From Heterobasidion occidentale (lineage: Eukaryota > Basidiomycota > Agaricomycetes > Russulales > Bondarzewiaceae), in contig JBCAQO010000012.1 in NCBI GenBank assembly GCA_039111635.1, positions 1,240,001 to 1,304,000 of the forward strand: a stretch of DNA of 64,000 bases. Direction: 5' to 3'. A model generated the notes under the pieces. That model was not told the DNA's origin. It did no database searches and saw only the letters and a list, made by a program, of their open reading frames with translations. Within the stretch, counting starts at the first letter, position 1. Each line of letters opens with the position of its first letter. Position numbers and translations under genes: made by a program. Positions 32,696 through 43,048 of this stretch are shown piece by piece.

Positions 32696-35420
32696 TCACG
32701 GCCATGCACACACGACCGGATAGCTACACCGCTCCGACGCCGGCTCGACGCATACCACCTCCTCCACCCGCCTCCGCATCCACTCCACCACGTCCGGCCC
32801 CACCGCCGCGCACTCGTACATCTCCAGCCGCCGCAGCCGCGCCACCGCGCCCCCGCCACCACCCCCGTTGCTCCCGCCACCGTCTGCGGCCGACCCGGGC
32901 GCCCCCTCGTCGGGGTTACGCCCCTCCACCATCTGCACGAGCTTCGCCACCGCGTCCGAGTGCGCGGGGCACGCCTTGAGCGCCAGGTGCTCCAAGAACG
33001 GACACACCCACCCCCCCGCCGCACCTCCGTCCGCTCCCCCACCGCCACCGCCACCGCCACCTCCACCTACTCCGCCTCCTCCGCCCGGGCCCGGCCCGCC
33101 CTCGTCGTCCGGCGCACCGAGCGCAGTCAAGAGCGGGTCGAGTGGCGCACTGCCGACGTGCAGCGCGCGCAGGTGGCTCAGCTCGCCGAGGAACGCCCAC
33201 GAGCTCACGATGCCCCCGCCGCCGTAGAAATACGCCCCCGCACCACCAAACGTGCTGATCCCGCGCCCCCCCGCCTCCCGCGGCGCCGGCGCTGCCGTAC
33301 GCGATCGAGAGCGCGCGGAGAGGCGGGTGCTGCGAGCGCGCGAGGAGGCCCGAGATGCAGTCCTCGAGCGGGTCGCGCGCGTCGATGTCGAGCGCGAGGC
33401 GCTCCAGCGCAGGGCCGCGAGCGCGTCGACGAGCGCGGCCATGAGGTGGTGCCCGCCGGCGCTGAGCGCCGCGAGCGCGCGCAGCGGCGTCGGCGCGAGC
33501 GGGAGCACGGGGGCGGCGAGGCCCGGGAAGTGGAGCGCGAGGTCCTCGAGGAGCGGGTTGTGCGCGACGATGTGCAGCACGCGGTCGAGCGGCGTCGTTT
33601 GCGTCGGGAGCGCGCGGAGGTGCAGCCGCCGGAGGTTGGAGCGGAGGAGCATCGGCGAGGTCCACTTGAAGGGCGTGTATTGGAGCGTGAGGGCCTGCAG
33701 CGCGGGGAGCGCGGGCTGCACCTGCGGGCTGGCGCTCGGGAGCCACTGCCAGTCGCCGTAGAAGATCGGCTCCGCGCACGAGACCTCGAACTCTTTCAGC
33801 AGCGGCGCGTTCCCTGCGACACTCTATCAGCCAACACGAACGCGAATGCCCTTAACCGCAGGACGGGGACGGAGACGCACCCATGATGCTCTTGAGCGCG
33901 GCCGCAGACTGGAACTGCCGATCAAACCGAAACACGAAGCGCTCCCACCGCGCCATCTGCTCGACGAGATAGAACATCGCAATGTGGCCCCAGTGCGTGC
34001 TCGCGCGCGCCAACTGCGCCTGCGCCGCGGCCGCTGCCTGTGCCGCTGCCTGTGCCGCCGCCTGTGCCGCCGCCTGTGCCGCCGCCTGTGCGGCGCTCAC
34101 AGCCGACGTCGACGCAGACGCAGATGCACCCGCAGACGGCGGGAGAAGGAGCCCGACCCCGGCGAGCGAGGCGTCGTGCGCGGGGTGCGGAGGGGCTGCG
34201 ACTGACACGCCTGCCGGTAGCGGGCCCCACAGGTCAAACGCGGCCGCCGTGCCGTTGGCGGGCGGCGGCGGCGGCGGCGGCGCAGGGAGGAAAATCGGCG
34301 TGCCCGGGCCGCCGCCCTGTATGATCTGGATGGACGCGGCCGTGTTCGGGGGTGCGAGCGACGCGACGAGCTGCGCGGCAGCCGCGGCGGTGGCGGCCGC
34401 GATACCGCCGCCGGGGCCGGGGCCGCCGAAGAGGAGGTCATGGTGCCGGGGAACGTCCACGGGGAGCCGGCGCGGATGCGCGGGCGCGCGAGGGCGCCGT
34501 TGGCGAGGGCGCTGGTGGCGGGGGAGACTTGGAGGAAGATCTCGATGTCGAGCGGGACGCGGGCCCGGCGCGCTCGAGCCAGAGGCGGATGGTGTCGGCG
34601 GAGGCGGTCGGGGAGGTGACGAGGCGGATCTAGGGCGGCAGACGTCAGCGTCAGCGTGGGTGTCTGCGCGGGGCCACGTTTGGGTGCCCCTGTTTGAGAA
34701 GGGCGGGTATTTAAAGATGGAAGAGGCATGGCTCGGGGATATTGAAGGGCTGGCTGTGCACCCGAGTATGAAGAGACGTGGGAGAGGCTGCCCAGACGGG
34801 TGATATAGAGTCTGGCGCCGTCCGATGTTCCGAACACGCTGCAGGGGCTATGCCACTCGACGAGAGCGCGAGTGTCTTTAGAAATGCTCAGATATTGACA
34901 AAGTATGCCCACAAACAGGACGCCTGAGAGACGCCAGTGTCGCGATACAACTTTCTATCATCCCCGCAATCGCAAAAGACAAGGAATGCTCGCAGCCGAG
35001 AGCGGCGAGAAGGAAAGAGCCTGCGCAGGAGCGTCTACGCACCTTTGACCAAATAACGGGCATCGCGAGCGCGAGGCGCCTCCAGGTGGTGCAGACGGCT
35101 GCGAGGACCCAGGCGCAGCAGGGGTACGCCTCCCAGTTCACGAGGAAGACCTGGCGCAGGAGCTCCTGGGGAAGGCGGCGCACGGGGGCGACGTACGCGC
35201 GCGCGTGGGCCGCGCGGAGCTCGAGGGCGGCGCGCTGGGCGTCGAGGTCGGTGATGGAGGCGCGGGCGGCGGCGACGAGGCGGGCGAGGTCGGACTCGGC
35301 GGCGGAGACCTGGGCGGAGAGGGTGGCGAGGGCTGCGTGCGTTGCTGCGAGGTCGGCACGTGCGGAGGCGAGGTGGAGCGGTGGGGGGCTCGGGAGCGGG
35401 AGGGGCGGCGGGTCGGGCAT
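32696..35420 (-). CDS. F-box protein with leucine-rich C-terminal part
   Basis: Substrate-receptor type F-box protein of the large basidiomycete family, expected to act in SCF ubiquitin ligases; the target is unknown. Exon 1 (35420-35043) holds a coiled-coil-like Ala-rich segment and the F-box (VRRLPQELLRQVFLVNWE, CTTWRRLALAMPVIWSK). After a 412-nt intron, exon 2 (34629-33881) reads RLVTSPTASADTIRLWLERA, an Ala/Gln repeat from a 12-nt tandem repeat (about 34030-34100), and HWGHIAMFYLVEQMARWERF. Exon 3 (33813-32696) carries APLLKEFEVSCAEPIFYGDW and LRRs such as ERLALDIDARDPLEDC. The reading frame changes at about 34565-34575, again before 34460, and at about 33410 and the C7 run 33266-33272. 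The family sequence continues across each in another frame, so consensus indels are more likely than a dead gene. Confidence 0.75.
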
Positions 35421-35766
35421 GGCTGTCGTCGTCGTCGTCGTCGTCGTAGTCGTCGTGGTCGACGTCGTGGTCGTCGTGCGAAGGCAGAGGCCACTTGAGT
35501 ACGTAAGCAACTCGCAGCGCTTCAAAGCCAACTCGACTCGCAGAATATATATTAGACGCAGTCGTGGAAATACAATACAATCGGCGAGAGGCTCCGCAAT
35601 AGACACAGCCCGACTACAGCCCGGCGCTCGACCCAGAGACACAGCCGCCGCCGCGGCTGTGCGCGAGTCCCACAGCTTGGTCGCTCTACTAGCTATCGTA
35701 TATCGACGCTCCACAACCCGCGCGCTCCCGCAGGGCAGAGACGAGTCGAACACATATGCGGCGGCG

Positions 35767-36526
35767 CTACTTCTTCCCTGCCTCGATCGCGTCCCCATTC
35801 TTGCACGCGATGATCTTGATCTTGGGCGCGCTGACCATCTCGTTGGACTCCATCTTGAAGGACGCGTCCTTGACGATGAACGTCCACACGTCGTCGCACA
35901 GCCGGTACGTGTGCAGGTGGCCCTGCGTGCGTGCGGCAGACCGAGTCACGGGAGGCAGACGGGCAGGGCGGTGGACGGGCAGGGGACAGCAGGGTGGAAA
36001 AGGAAACGGGTGAGCGGCGCGCGGGAGAGGTGGGGTGGACGGTACCTTGAGCGTCGTCTTCGTCTTGACCTGCTTCACCATCGTGTCCGCGAGCGATTTA
36101 TCGAACTGCGGGGCGGAGGGACGATGGAGCGGACGGAGGGAGCGTGGGATTCAATCAGCGTCGTTCGTCCGCCCGCCCGCCCGCCCGTACGACTCCCGTG
36201 GCAGAGCGCAGAGGGCACCACGACACCGGCGAGGGAGCGGTGCCGATCGAGCACGGCTCAGTATTACTCACCTGCTGCAACACCTTCATGGCCAGCTGAG
36301 GCGTGATCGCGCCGCTCGTGATGAGCTCGTCGAGAGAATCCGTGAGGGCCATTCCGATCCTGCAGCACGACGTGACGACGACGCAAGTGAGAACTGATTC
36401 TAGAAGCGTGGATCGCAGGGCACATCGGGGAGAGCAAGGCGGGGTGGGTGTGCCTAGAGGAAAGGGAAAGAGAGAGAAAGAGACGCACGAGGAGCCACGA
36501 TAGAACTCGTAGTAGGCAGTCGCCAT
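35767..36526 (-). CDS. TOA2: Transcription initiation factor IIA, gamma (small) subunit
   Basis: General RNA polymerase II factor that, with the large TFIIA subunit, stabilises TBP on the TATA box. Four exons join exactly: 36526-36489, 36359-36272, 36105-36046 and 35922-35767, giving 113 residues, the usual length. Diagnostic segments are [65 protein letters not shown] and [10 protein letters not shown]. The N-terminal helical bundle and the C-terminal beta-barrel part are complete. The gene is divergent from the NF-X1-type gene, with 241 bp between start codons. Intron positions are supported by family colinearity. Confidence 0.95.
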
Positions 36527-36767
36527 GATGCCTCAAGGACTTGCTGCTGCTGTTTCTGCTGCTGCACGGTTGCTCAGTTGGGTGCGAGTTGGATGCAGCT
36601 GTTCGTGGCTGGAGAGTGGGAGGGCTGAAGCCGTCGGGAGCGTTACTAACGGCTCCCCTGCCGTGACCCGCCGTGACTCACACCCACGCGGCTGACTCAT
36701 CGACCGACTTATTTCAGCCCTGCGCTCAACTGCGACACCCGCACACTCTCCTCCGCCTCCGCTTTGC
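36527..36767. promoter_or_regulatory. Bidirectional promoter region with two TGACTCA sites
   Basis: The 241 bp between the TFIIA-gamma and NF-X1-type start codons. TGACTCA occurs at 36674-36680 and 36693-36699, 19 bp apart (about two helical turns). This is the core site for Gcn4/Cpc1-type bZIP factors in fungi. No TATA box was seen. Regulation by amino-acid control is inference only. Confidence 0.45.
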
Positions 36768-39605
36768 ATGGCCTCTGCTCTCCAGCCCCAATCCGCACCC
36801 CAGCCAGAAATATCAGTGCCATCGCTCCAACAACCCGCACAAAACTCGTCCGGAAGCCGCCTGCCGGATCCCAATAGACGCAGCCGGCCTACTGCCGCTG
36901 CTACTACCAGCGATTCATGGCGAGATAATCACGCCCCTCGCAGTGCCGGCGACGCAGGCGGAGGCACAGACCCACCCCGACAGCAGCAGCACGCACGCAG
37001 GAATAACAACAGCAGGCCGAGAGACAGAGACGGCACCACCAGGCAGCCTCCGAGCACCCCCGCCCCCTCTGCTGTCGGCGGCGACGGCGCCCCGTCCGCG
37101 CGTGCACCCTCTGCCGGCCAACTCAAAACAGACCGAAACACCACGCGCCGCCGCCCGGTCGCAGCGCCCTCCACCCGCGTTCTGCGTCCCCCGGGACGAC
37201 ACTGCCGCCCCCGCGCGCTCGTCCAGCGCCGATGGCCCCAGCCCCCGCGCCCCGCACGAACAAACGCCGCGCAAAATTCAACGCCGGGCTCACCCGCCCC
37301 CGTCCTCCGCCGAGCCCCCAGCCCGAGACTTCGACCCCTCCGCCGCCGCCCCCCGGCGCGACCGCGTGCCCCACGCCCACGCCACGACCCCGATCACGCG
37401 CACAATCGCACGCCCAACCCCAACGCCCACGCCAGCCGCGCGCGCAGGCCGAACAACGCCGGCAAGAGGCCTGCCAGACCCGAGCCGGACGACCTCACGT
37501 CCACCCTCACCCGCGCGCTCTGCACCCCGCCCTACCCCGACTGCCCCATCTGCTTCAACGCGATCGTCCCCGCCCAGCCGACCTGGTCCTGCTCCCCCGC
37601 CTTCGTCCCACTCGACCCCGACGCCGCCTCCGCGCCCCCCGACGGCCGCGAGCAGGCGCAGGAGCGCGTGCAGTGCTGCTGGACGACGTTCCACCTCAAG
37701 TGCGTCCGCTCGTGGGCAGCCAAGAGCGTCAAGGACGTCGAGGACGCCTGGCGCGCGCGCGGCGAGAGCGGCAGGAAGGGCGACTGGCGCTGCCCCGGGT
37801 GCCAATTCAAGCGCGAGACCGTCCCGTATTGCTACTGGTGCGCCCCGTCCCCTCTCTCCACATTCTCACGTTAGTCCTGACCCGCGCCCGGCAGGTGCTT
37901 CTGCGGCTCCACCCAGGACCCGAAGCCCCCGCGCCTCTCGACGCCCCACTCGTGCGCGAACCCCTGCTCGCGCGCACGCGCGTGCGGGCACCCCTGCGCG
38001 CTCGCGTGCCACCCGGGCCCGTGCCCGCCCTGCCAGGTGACCACGCAGCGCCCGTGCCACTGCGGGAAGCAGACGGTCTCCTTCCGGTGCTCCCGCACGT
38101 CCCCGTCCCCGTCCTCGGCCGCCGACGCCGCGCGCGCGGACCTCTCCTGCGGCCGCGCGTGCGAGAAGCGGCTCGCGTGCGGGAATCACGTCTGCGAGGA
38201 GCCGTGCCATCCCGGCGCGTGTCCGCCGTGCGCGGTGACCGAGGCGGCGCGGTGCTGGTGCGGGAAGGTGGAGAAGCGGCTCGCGTGCGGGGAGGGCGAG
38301 AAGAAGGCGTGCGCGGTGGTGCGCGGAGACCGCGAGGATCAGGAAGAGGAGGAGCAGTGGGTCGGGTCTTTCGATTGCGGGAATTCGTGCGATCGGTACG
38401 TTCTTCCTCTGTCCGCGCCGGGGCGGCTTCGACTGACGACACTGCGTTCTCCAGACCCTTCGCCTGCGACGTGCACCGGTGCGCCCAGCCCTGCCACCCC
38501 CCCTCCCGCACCCCTCCCCCGTGCCCCCTCTCTCCAGCCCTCACGACCCACTGCCCCTGCAGCAAACACCCCCTCCACCCCTCCTCCGCGCCCTTTCCCC
38601 CCCTCTCTCTCCGCAGCCCGTCTCCTCCGCACAGCCTGCACTGACCTTGTCCCGACCTGCACCTCCCTCTGCCTCAAGCCCCTATCTGGCTGCGCGCACG
38701 CGTGCACAACGCGCTGCTACGCCGGCCCGTGCCCCCTGTACTCCATCCCTCTCGTGCACCCATGCGGGTGCGGCGTGACGACGCCAACGTCCCGTGCAGC
38801 GCCGTCGGCGTCGGCGGCGCGGCGCCCGCACCCGAAATCCTGTGCGACAGGCCGTGCGGCGCGCTGCGCGCGTGCGGGCGCCACCAGTGCACGTGCGTGT
38901 GCTACCCCCTCGCGGCGCTCGCGGGCGCGGGCCGCGAAGGGCAAGGGCCGCAAGCGCGCCGCCGGTGCGGGCGCGGGGCAGCAGGACGTCGTGGACGAGG
39001 CGGGCTGGCACGAGTGTGACCTCGTGTGCGGGAAGCCGCTCGCGTGCGGGAACCACCGCTGCGAGGAGCGGGACCACAAGGGCCCGTGCCCGTCGTGTCT
39101 GCGGAGCTCGTTCGAAGAGGTGCGTCGCGCTCTCACAATTTAATTGGACTGGACTGGACTGGACAGCGAGATGCCTGCACGCAGATGATCTGCCACTGCG
39201 GCCTCACGATTCTCGACCTGCCAATCCCGTGTGGCATGCGCCTGCGCTGCTCGCACCCCTGCGCGCGGGCGCCGCCGGCGTGCGGGCATCCGCGCTCGCC
39301 GCACGTGTGCCACGTGGATGACGCGTGCGGGTGCCCACCGTGCCCGTTCCTGACGACGAAGCTCTGCGCGTGTGGTGCGCGCAGGCGCGCAAGTGCGTCG
39401 GCGGTGGCGGGTGCGGGTGTCTGTTGGGCTGTGGGTTCCATGTGTGTGAGCGGCCATGCCATGGCGGCGAGTGCGGGCCGTGTGCGCAGGTGTGCGGTAA
39501 GCCGCGCAAGCTGTGGTAAGTCCCCTCCGCGCCCTCCGTCCCTCCGTGGACGCTGACTTTTCTTTTTGTGTGTGTTTGATTGATTGATTGATTGATTGAC
39601 TGTCG

Positions 39606-39639
<34 letters not shown>

Positions 39640-40840
39640 CGCGCCCGCGCACCACCCCTGCACGCAGCCGTGCCACGCGCCGTCGACGCGCCAGGAGACC
39701 GAGCCATGCCGCGCGATCGTGACCGTCGCGTGCCCGTGCGGGCGCATCCGGCAGCCGGTCGCGTGCGGGCGCAGCGCCGCGAGCGCGAACGCCGCGGGGC
39801 GCGAGGCGAGCCCGCAGGCGCAGCTGCAGCTCCGGTGCACGAACGAGTGCGCGGTTGCGAAGCGCAATGCGCGGCTCGCGGAGGCGCTGGGGATCGTGCC
39901 CGAGGCGAAGGACCGCGCGGGCGCCGCCGGCGGGAGTGGGAGTGGTGGCGCGGGCGGTGGGGGGAGTGGTGGTGGGATTGGGGAGAGGCAGGTCGTGTAT
40001 GGCGAGGAGCTGGTCGCGTTTGCGCGTGTCGGTGCGAACGGGAAGTTTGTGGCGCTGGTCGAGAAGACGCTCGCGGAGTGGGTCGCTCGTCGTTTTTTTT
40101 TCAGTGTCCTGGCACAGCGAGGCTGACGGATTCTGGTTCAGGTTCGTCGTGGCGGACAGGAAAGTCCAGGTGCTCCCGCGCATGCCGCCCGACCGCAGGA
40201 AATTCGTCCGCGACGTGCGTCTCTCTCTCTCTCTCTCTCTCCACTCCCAACTTACGCACTTTCTGACCCTCTCGTCCACGCCTGCCGCATACAGCTCGCA
40301 ACCGTCTACCGCATAGACACGCAGATGGTCGACCAGGAGCCCAACCGCAGCGTGCAGCTCATCCGCCGCCTCGACACGCGCCTCCCGAGCCCCCTCCTCT
40401 CCGCCACCATCCTCGGCGCCGCCACGCCCACCTCGACCCTCGGCAAGCTCGCCGACCTCCGCGCGCCTGCTATCCAGCGTCCGCAGCCTCGCGCGTCTGG
40501 CGCAGGTGCCGCGGCTAGCCGCGGGTGGACGGCCGTCGTCGCGCGCCCGGCCGCCCATTCAGCATCTGCGACCCCGAGCCGCTCGACGACGCCGTGGGCC
40601 CTGGCCGCCGCCGCCGCTGCCTCCACCACTGCCGCTCCTGCTACCGAGGGCGCGGCCGTGCGCAGCAGTCGCGCGTCGCCCGCGCCACCATCGCAAGACA
40701 AGGTTGACAAGGCTGGGCTCTCCCCCGCGCCACCTCCGCTCGCTGGGCGCGGAGGGGCTGGCGTGGTCGACGGCGACGGCGAGGCGGGGAAAGAGGCGGA
40801 TGCGAACGTGCCGGAAAGTTGGGAGGACGACGACGACTGA
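36768..40840 (+). CDS. NF-X1-type zinc finger protein with RING-like and R3H domains (FAP1/NFX1 family)
   Basis: Nuclear factor of the NFX1/FAP1 family, known elsewhere as a DNA-binding repressor or rapamycin-resistance protein. Exons: 36768-37837, 37895-38395, 38455-39119, 39167-39515, 39640-40077, 40142-40214 and 40295-40840. A basic/Pro-rich N-terminus leads to an atypical RING (CPICFNAI, CCWTTFHLKCVRSW, WRCPGC), then a row of NF-X1 fingers (CGHPCALACHPGPCPPC, CGNHVCEEPCHPGACPPC, CALRACGRHQC-like, CGNHRCEERDHKGPCPSC, CGFHVCERPCHGGECGPC), and an R3H-like segment (RKFVRDLATVYRIDTQMVD). The C-terminus is low complexity. The frame switches at the C7 run 38598-38604, about 38775-38795, 38920-38940 and 39370-39385, each time with finger sequence resuming in another frame, so base-level indels are likely. 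The true N-terminal frame is also uncertain. Confidence 0.85.
39575..39637 (+). repeat. Intronic microsatellites (TTGA)n and (TG)n
   Basis: Inside the intron 39516-39639 of the NF-X1-type gene: six TTGA-like units at about 39576-39599, then about 15 TG units ending just before the AG acceptor at 39638-39639. The pure TG run takes the place of a polypyrimidine tract. A (CT)n run also sits in the intron starting at 40215. Confidence 0.8.
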
Positions 40841-41311
40841 GCGTCGTGTAAGGGACCCTTTGCCAGGTGTGGCAGCTCGATATATATCACGATAGAAGGA
40901 CCTCGCGTTTGTGTTTTTTGAATGTAGAAGTACAGATGCTTCGCAACGCATATGCGTGCCGGGCAGAAATGTCACTGTCGAACGCACTGCTGAACGACGA
41001 GACCTGCGTAATCTGAACACCCCTTCCATGAATTTAACCCTGGCGCCAGTCGACACGCGAAGAGTCAGAACATTCATACATTCACGACGGTGGGTGAAAC
41101 AAGCCACCTCTACTACTAAAGCTACAGCACAGACTCGGGCATAGAGATAATCGTGGCAACGACAGAGACCGGTGGGGACACAGACAACATACGCATAACC
41201 CAATAACCTGACCTTATAAATTCTTCTCTCAGATCCCAGCAACCCGCCGACGCGGACCTCTCTTCCTTTTGCGTTCCCTCTCTTCCTCCTTCCTTCGACC
41301 CCGCCTCGCCG
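40841..41311. other. Intergenic region
   Basis: About 470 bp between convergent genes, expected to hold two 3' UTRs. No coding or RNA signature seen. Confidence 0.5.
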
Positions 41312-41591
41312 TCAGGACGTCACCTTCCCGGCCACGATCTTCCGCGGCTCGAGCCGCAGCCGGTGCCTCGTCCGCTCCTGCTTCCTCCTGATTCGCGCCT
41401 TGCAGCGCTCGCACAGCGCCCCGCTCGCGCTCGCGGGCATCCTCCTGCGGCAGCTCTCGCTCGCGCACGCGCGCAGCTGTGTCCAAGCCCATCGTCAGCG
41501 TTCCGCGTGTGCTGCCCTCCGCAGAAGATCGCTCACCGTCGTTCGAACCTGGTCTTTCGGCGCCACTCCGCCGACGGCGTTGGAGGGCGGC
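41312..41591 (-). CDS. Cys-rich small protein, C-terminal exon (cut by assembly gap)
   Basis: The minus strand reads a C-terminal exon with paired cysteines followed by a basic run: ACASESCRRRMP, then LCERCKARIRRKQERTRHR, then LEPRKIVAGK, stopping at TGA 41314-41312. The pattern Cys-x(4)-Cys ... Cys-x2-Cys-K-A-R with basic flank recurs in small zinc-ribbon-like proteins of basidiomycetes; the function is unknown to me. The 5' part runs into the N gap. A CAG acceptor lies just upstream of the first cysteine block, so the exon boundary is tentative. Confidence 0.4.
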
Positions 41592-41691
41592 NNNNNNNNN
41601 NNNNNNNNNNNNNNNNNNNNNNNNNNNNNNNNNNNNNNNNNNNNNNNNNNNNNNNNNNNNNNNNNNNNNNNNNNNNNNNNNNNNNNNNNNN
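41592..41691. other. Assembly gap (100 N)
   Basis: Exactly 100 undetermined bases, which is normally a placeholder for a gap of unknown size. It interrupts the ends of two different genes, so the physical distance and even the joining of these flanks is unproven. Confidence 0.99.
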
Positions 41692-42387
41692 GGCTCAACA
41701 ATGTGGGCTACATTGCGATGCAGCACGTCGGGGATCGAGATTGCACTAGGGACGACTTTCCCAAAATCGCCCTAGCCGTCAAACATCTTCAACGAATCCC
41801 TAGTCCCACATCGGCACCGGGGCCAGTCAACGGAGGACCTATCATGCACTGTCTGTTCTCATGTTCCCTATCCTCCGTGTCATATAGCTCGGTCGAACTC
41901 CTTGAGGAGCATATCAATGCTGTGAGTAGTGCTCTGCACTCTTCAGGCCAAGTGTTCACATGAATTACCCCTAGCTTCTCGCCTCCAGAAGATGGCCATG
42001 GAGAGTGGATTTTGCGGAGAAGGCGGCATACCGCTTTCGCTCTGCATCGACGACCTTCATTGGGGAAACTTTCGCATCGACTCGAGCGGTCTGATCTACT
42101 CCATCGACCATGCGAGGACCAACTTCCTTCCCCTCGCTTTTCGCCATCTCTCTCTTGCGGAGGGCAAAGAACTGGCAATGATGCTGGAGGAGCCTGTAAA
42201 AGGCGCTGAATCATTGCAACTGTGGGCTATGAGACTCGCATCCGGAGCGTTTAATATGACCACCAGCGACAGCAGCGAAGGTGAGTTACTCATCCACTGT
42301 GTTCCTGATCATACTCTTATGAAATAAACAGCTCTTCCTGATTCTCTGCGTGCTCTGAAGGGTGATGATTATTCCCTTTTCGACTAG
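41692..42387 (+). CDS. Aminoglycoside-phosphotransferase-like (APH/kinase-fold) protein, C-terminal part
   Basis: Begins inside the gap. Exons: to 41921 (GYIAMQHVGD, HLQRIPSP, then VNGGPIMHCLFS and ELLEEHINA), 41975-42280 (RVDFAE, then PLSLCIDDLHWGNFRIDSSG, IYSIDHARTNFLPLAFRH) and 42332-42387 (ALPDSLRALKGDDYSLFD, stop). The HxDLHxxNFRID-like block and the following IDHARTNF correspond to the catalytic loop and metal-binding segment of fungal APH-like kinases, but here the HxD His/Asp environment is altered (CIDDLHWGN), so activity is doubtful. The frame changes at about 42023-42032. This may be a pseudogene or a base error. The substrate is unknown. Confidence 0.5.
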
Positions 42388-43048
42388 TGTATTTAACTCT
42401 AGCTTTCCAAGTCCCTGTTATGATATCTGAAGCTTGATTCACCGCAGCTGATCATAAGATGATCTACAACCCTCTTGAGACCCTCCAACTGCGCCATCAG
42501 ATACCGTGTTTAGTAAATAAATGATGATTCATCTCGCCTCTGCCGCATCATATGAGACGATGCAGGTTCGTTACCCCCGCAGGTCGACACCCAAGGTTGA
42601 AGGAGCGTGAACCAAGTGAAGAAACATAAGCGATATGCACCTGATGATGACAGACTTTACGCAGGAGACTCTGGTTGTTCTACGTTGGTTTTGAGGAAAC
42701 GATCTCGAAGGCGTACCTCAGGACTCGATGCGGCAGGCACCTAGATCTGTATTAGTCTAAGCACAGCCAAAGAAGGACAAGCACCGGACATTGCCCTGAA
42801 ATATCCCAATGGGATATACCCGGTATATAAGGAATATTCCACGAATATTCCACGAATATACCAGAGAGGGAATATTCCTCAAATATTCCCCAGTCGATCC
42901 AGCTCGATAGATGACCAATCTATTTCTGCTGGCACGTGATGCCTTCGCGTCGACGGACGCGTCGAAATTTCTCTAAGTCGTACTCCCTCCTAGAGTGTAA
43001 ACCTTGATTCCTCAATAAAACATCACCTTTTTTTTTCAAAAACCATGT
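42388..43048. other. Interval before the Tnp2-like remnant
   Basis: No gene. It contains the GAATATTC palindrome cluster and otherwise featureless sequence, with a T-run at about 43029-43037. Confidence 0.5.
42801..42895. repeat. Cluster of GGAATATTCC palindromes
   Basis: A near-perfect hairpin (ATATCCC-aat-GGGATAT, 42801-42817) is followed by GGAATATTCC at 42831-42840 and related GAATATTCC, GAATATACC, GGGAATATTCC and AAATATTCCCC units about 12-15 bp apart. They lie about 150-250 bp before the first block of the Tnp2-like remnant, so they could be subterminal transposase-binding repeats; that is inference. Confidence 0.5.
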
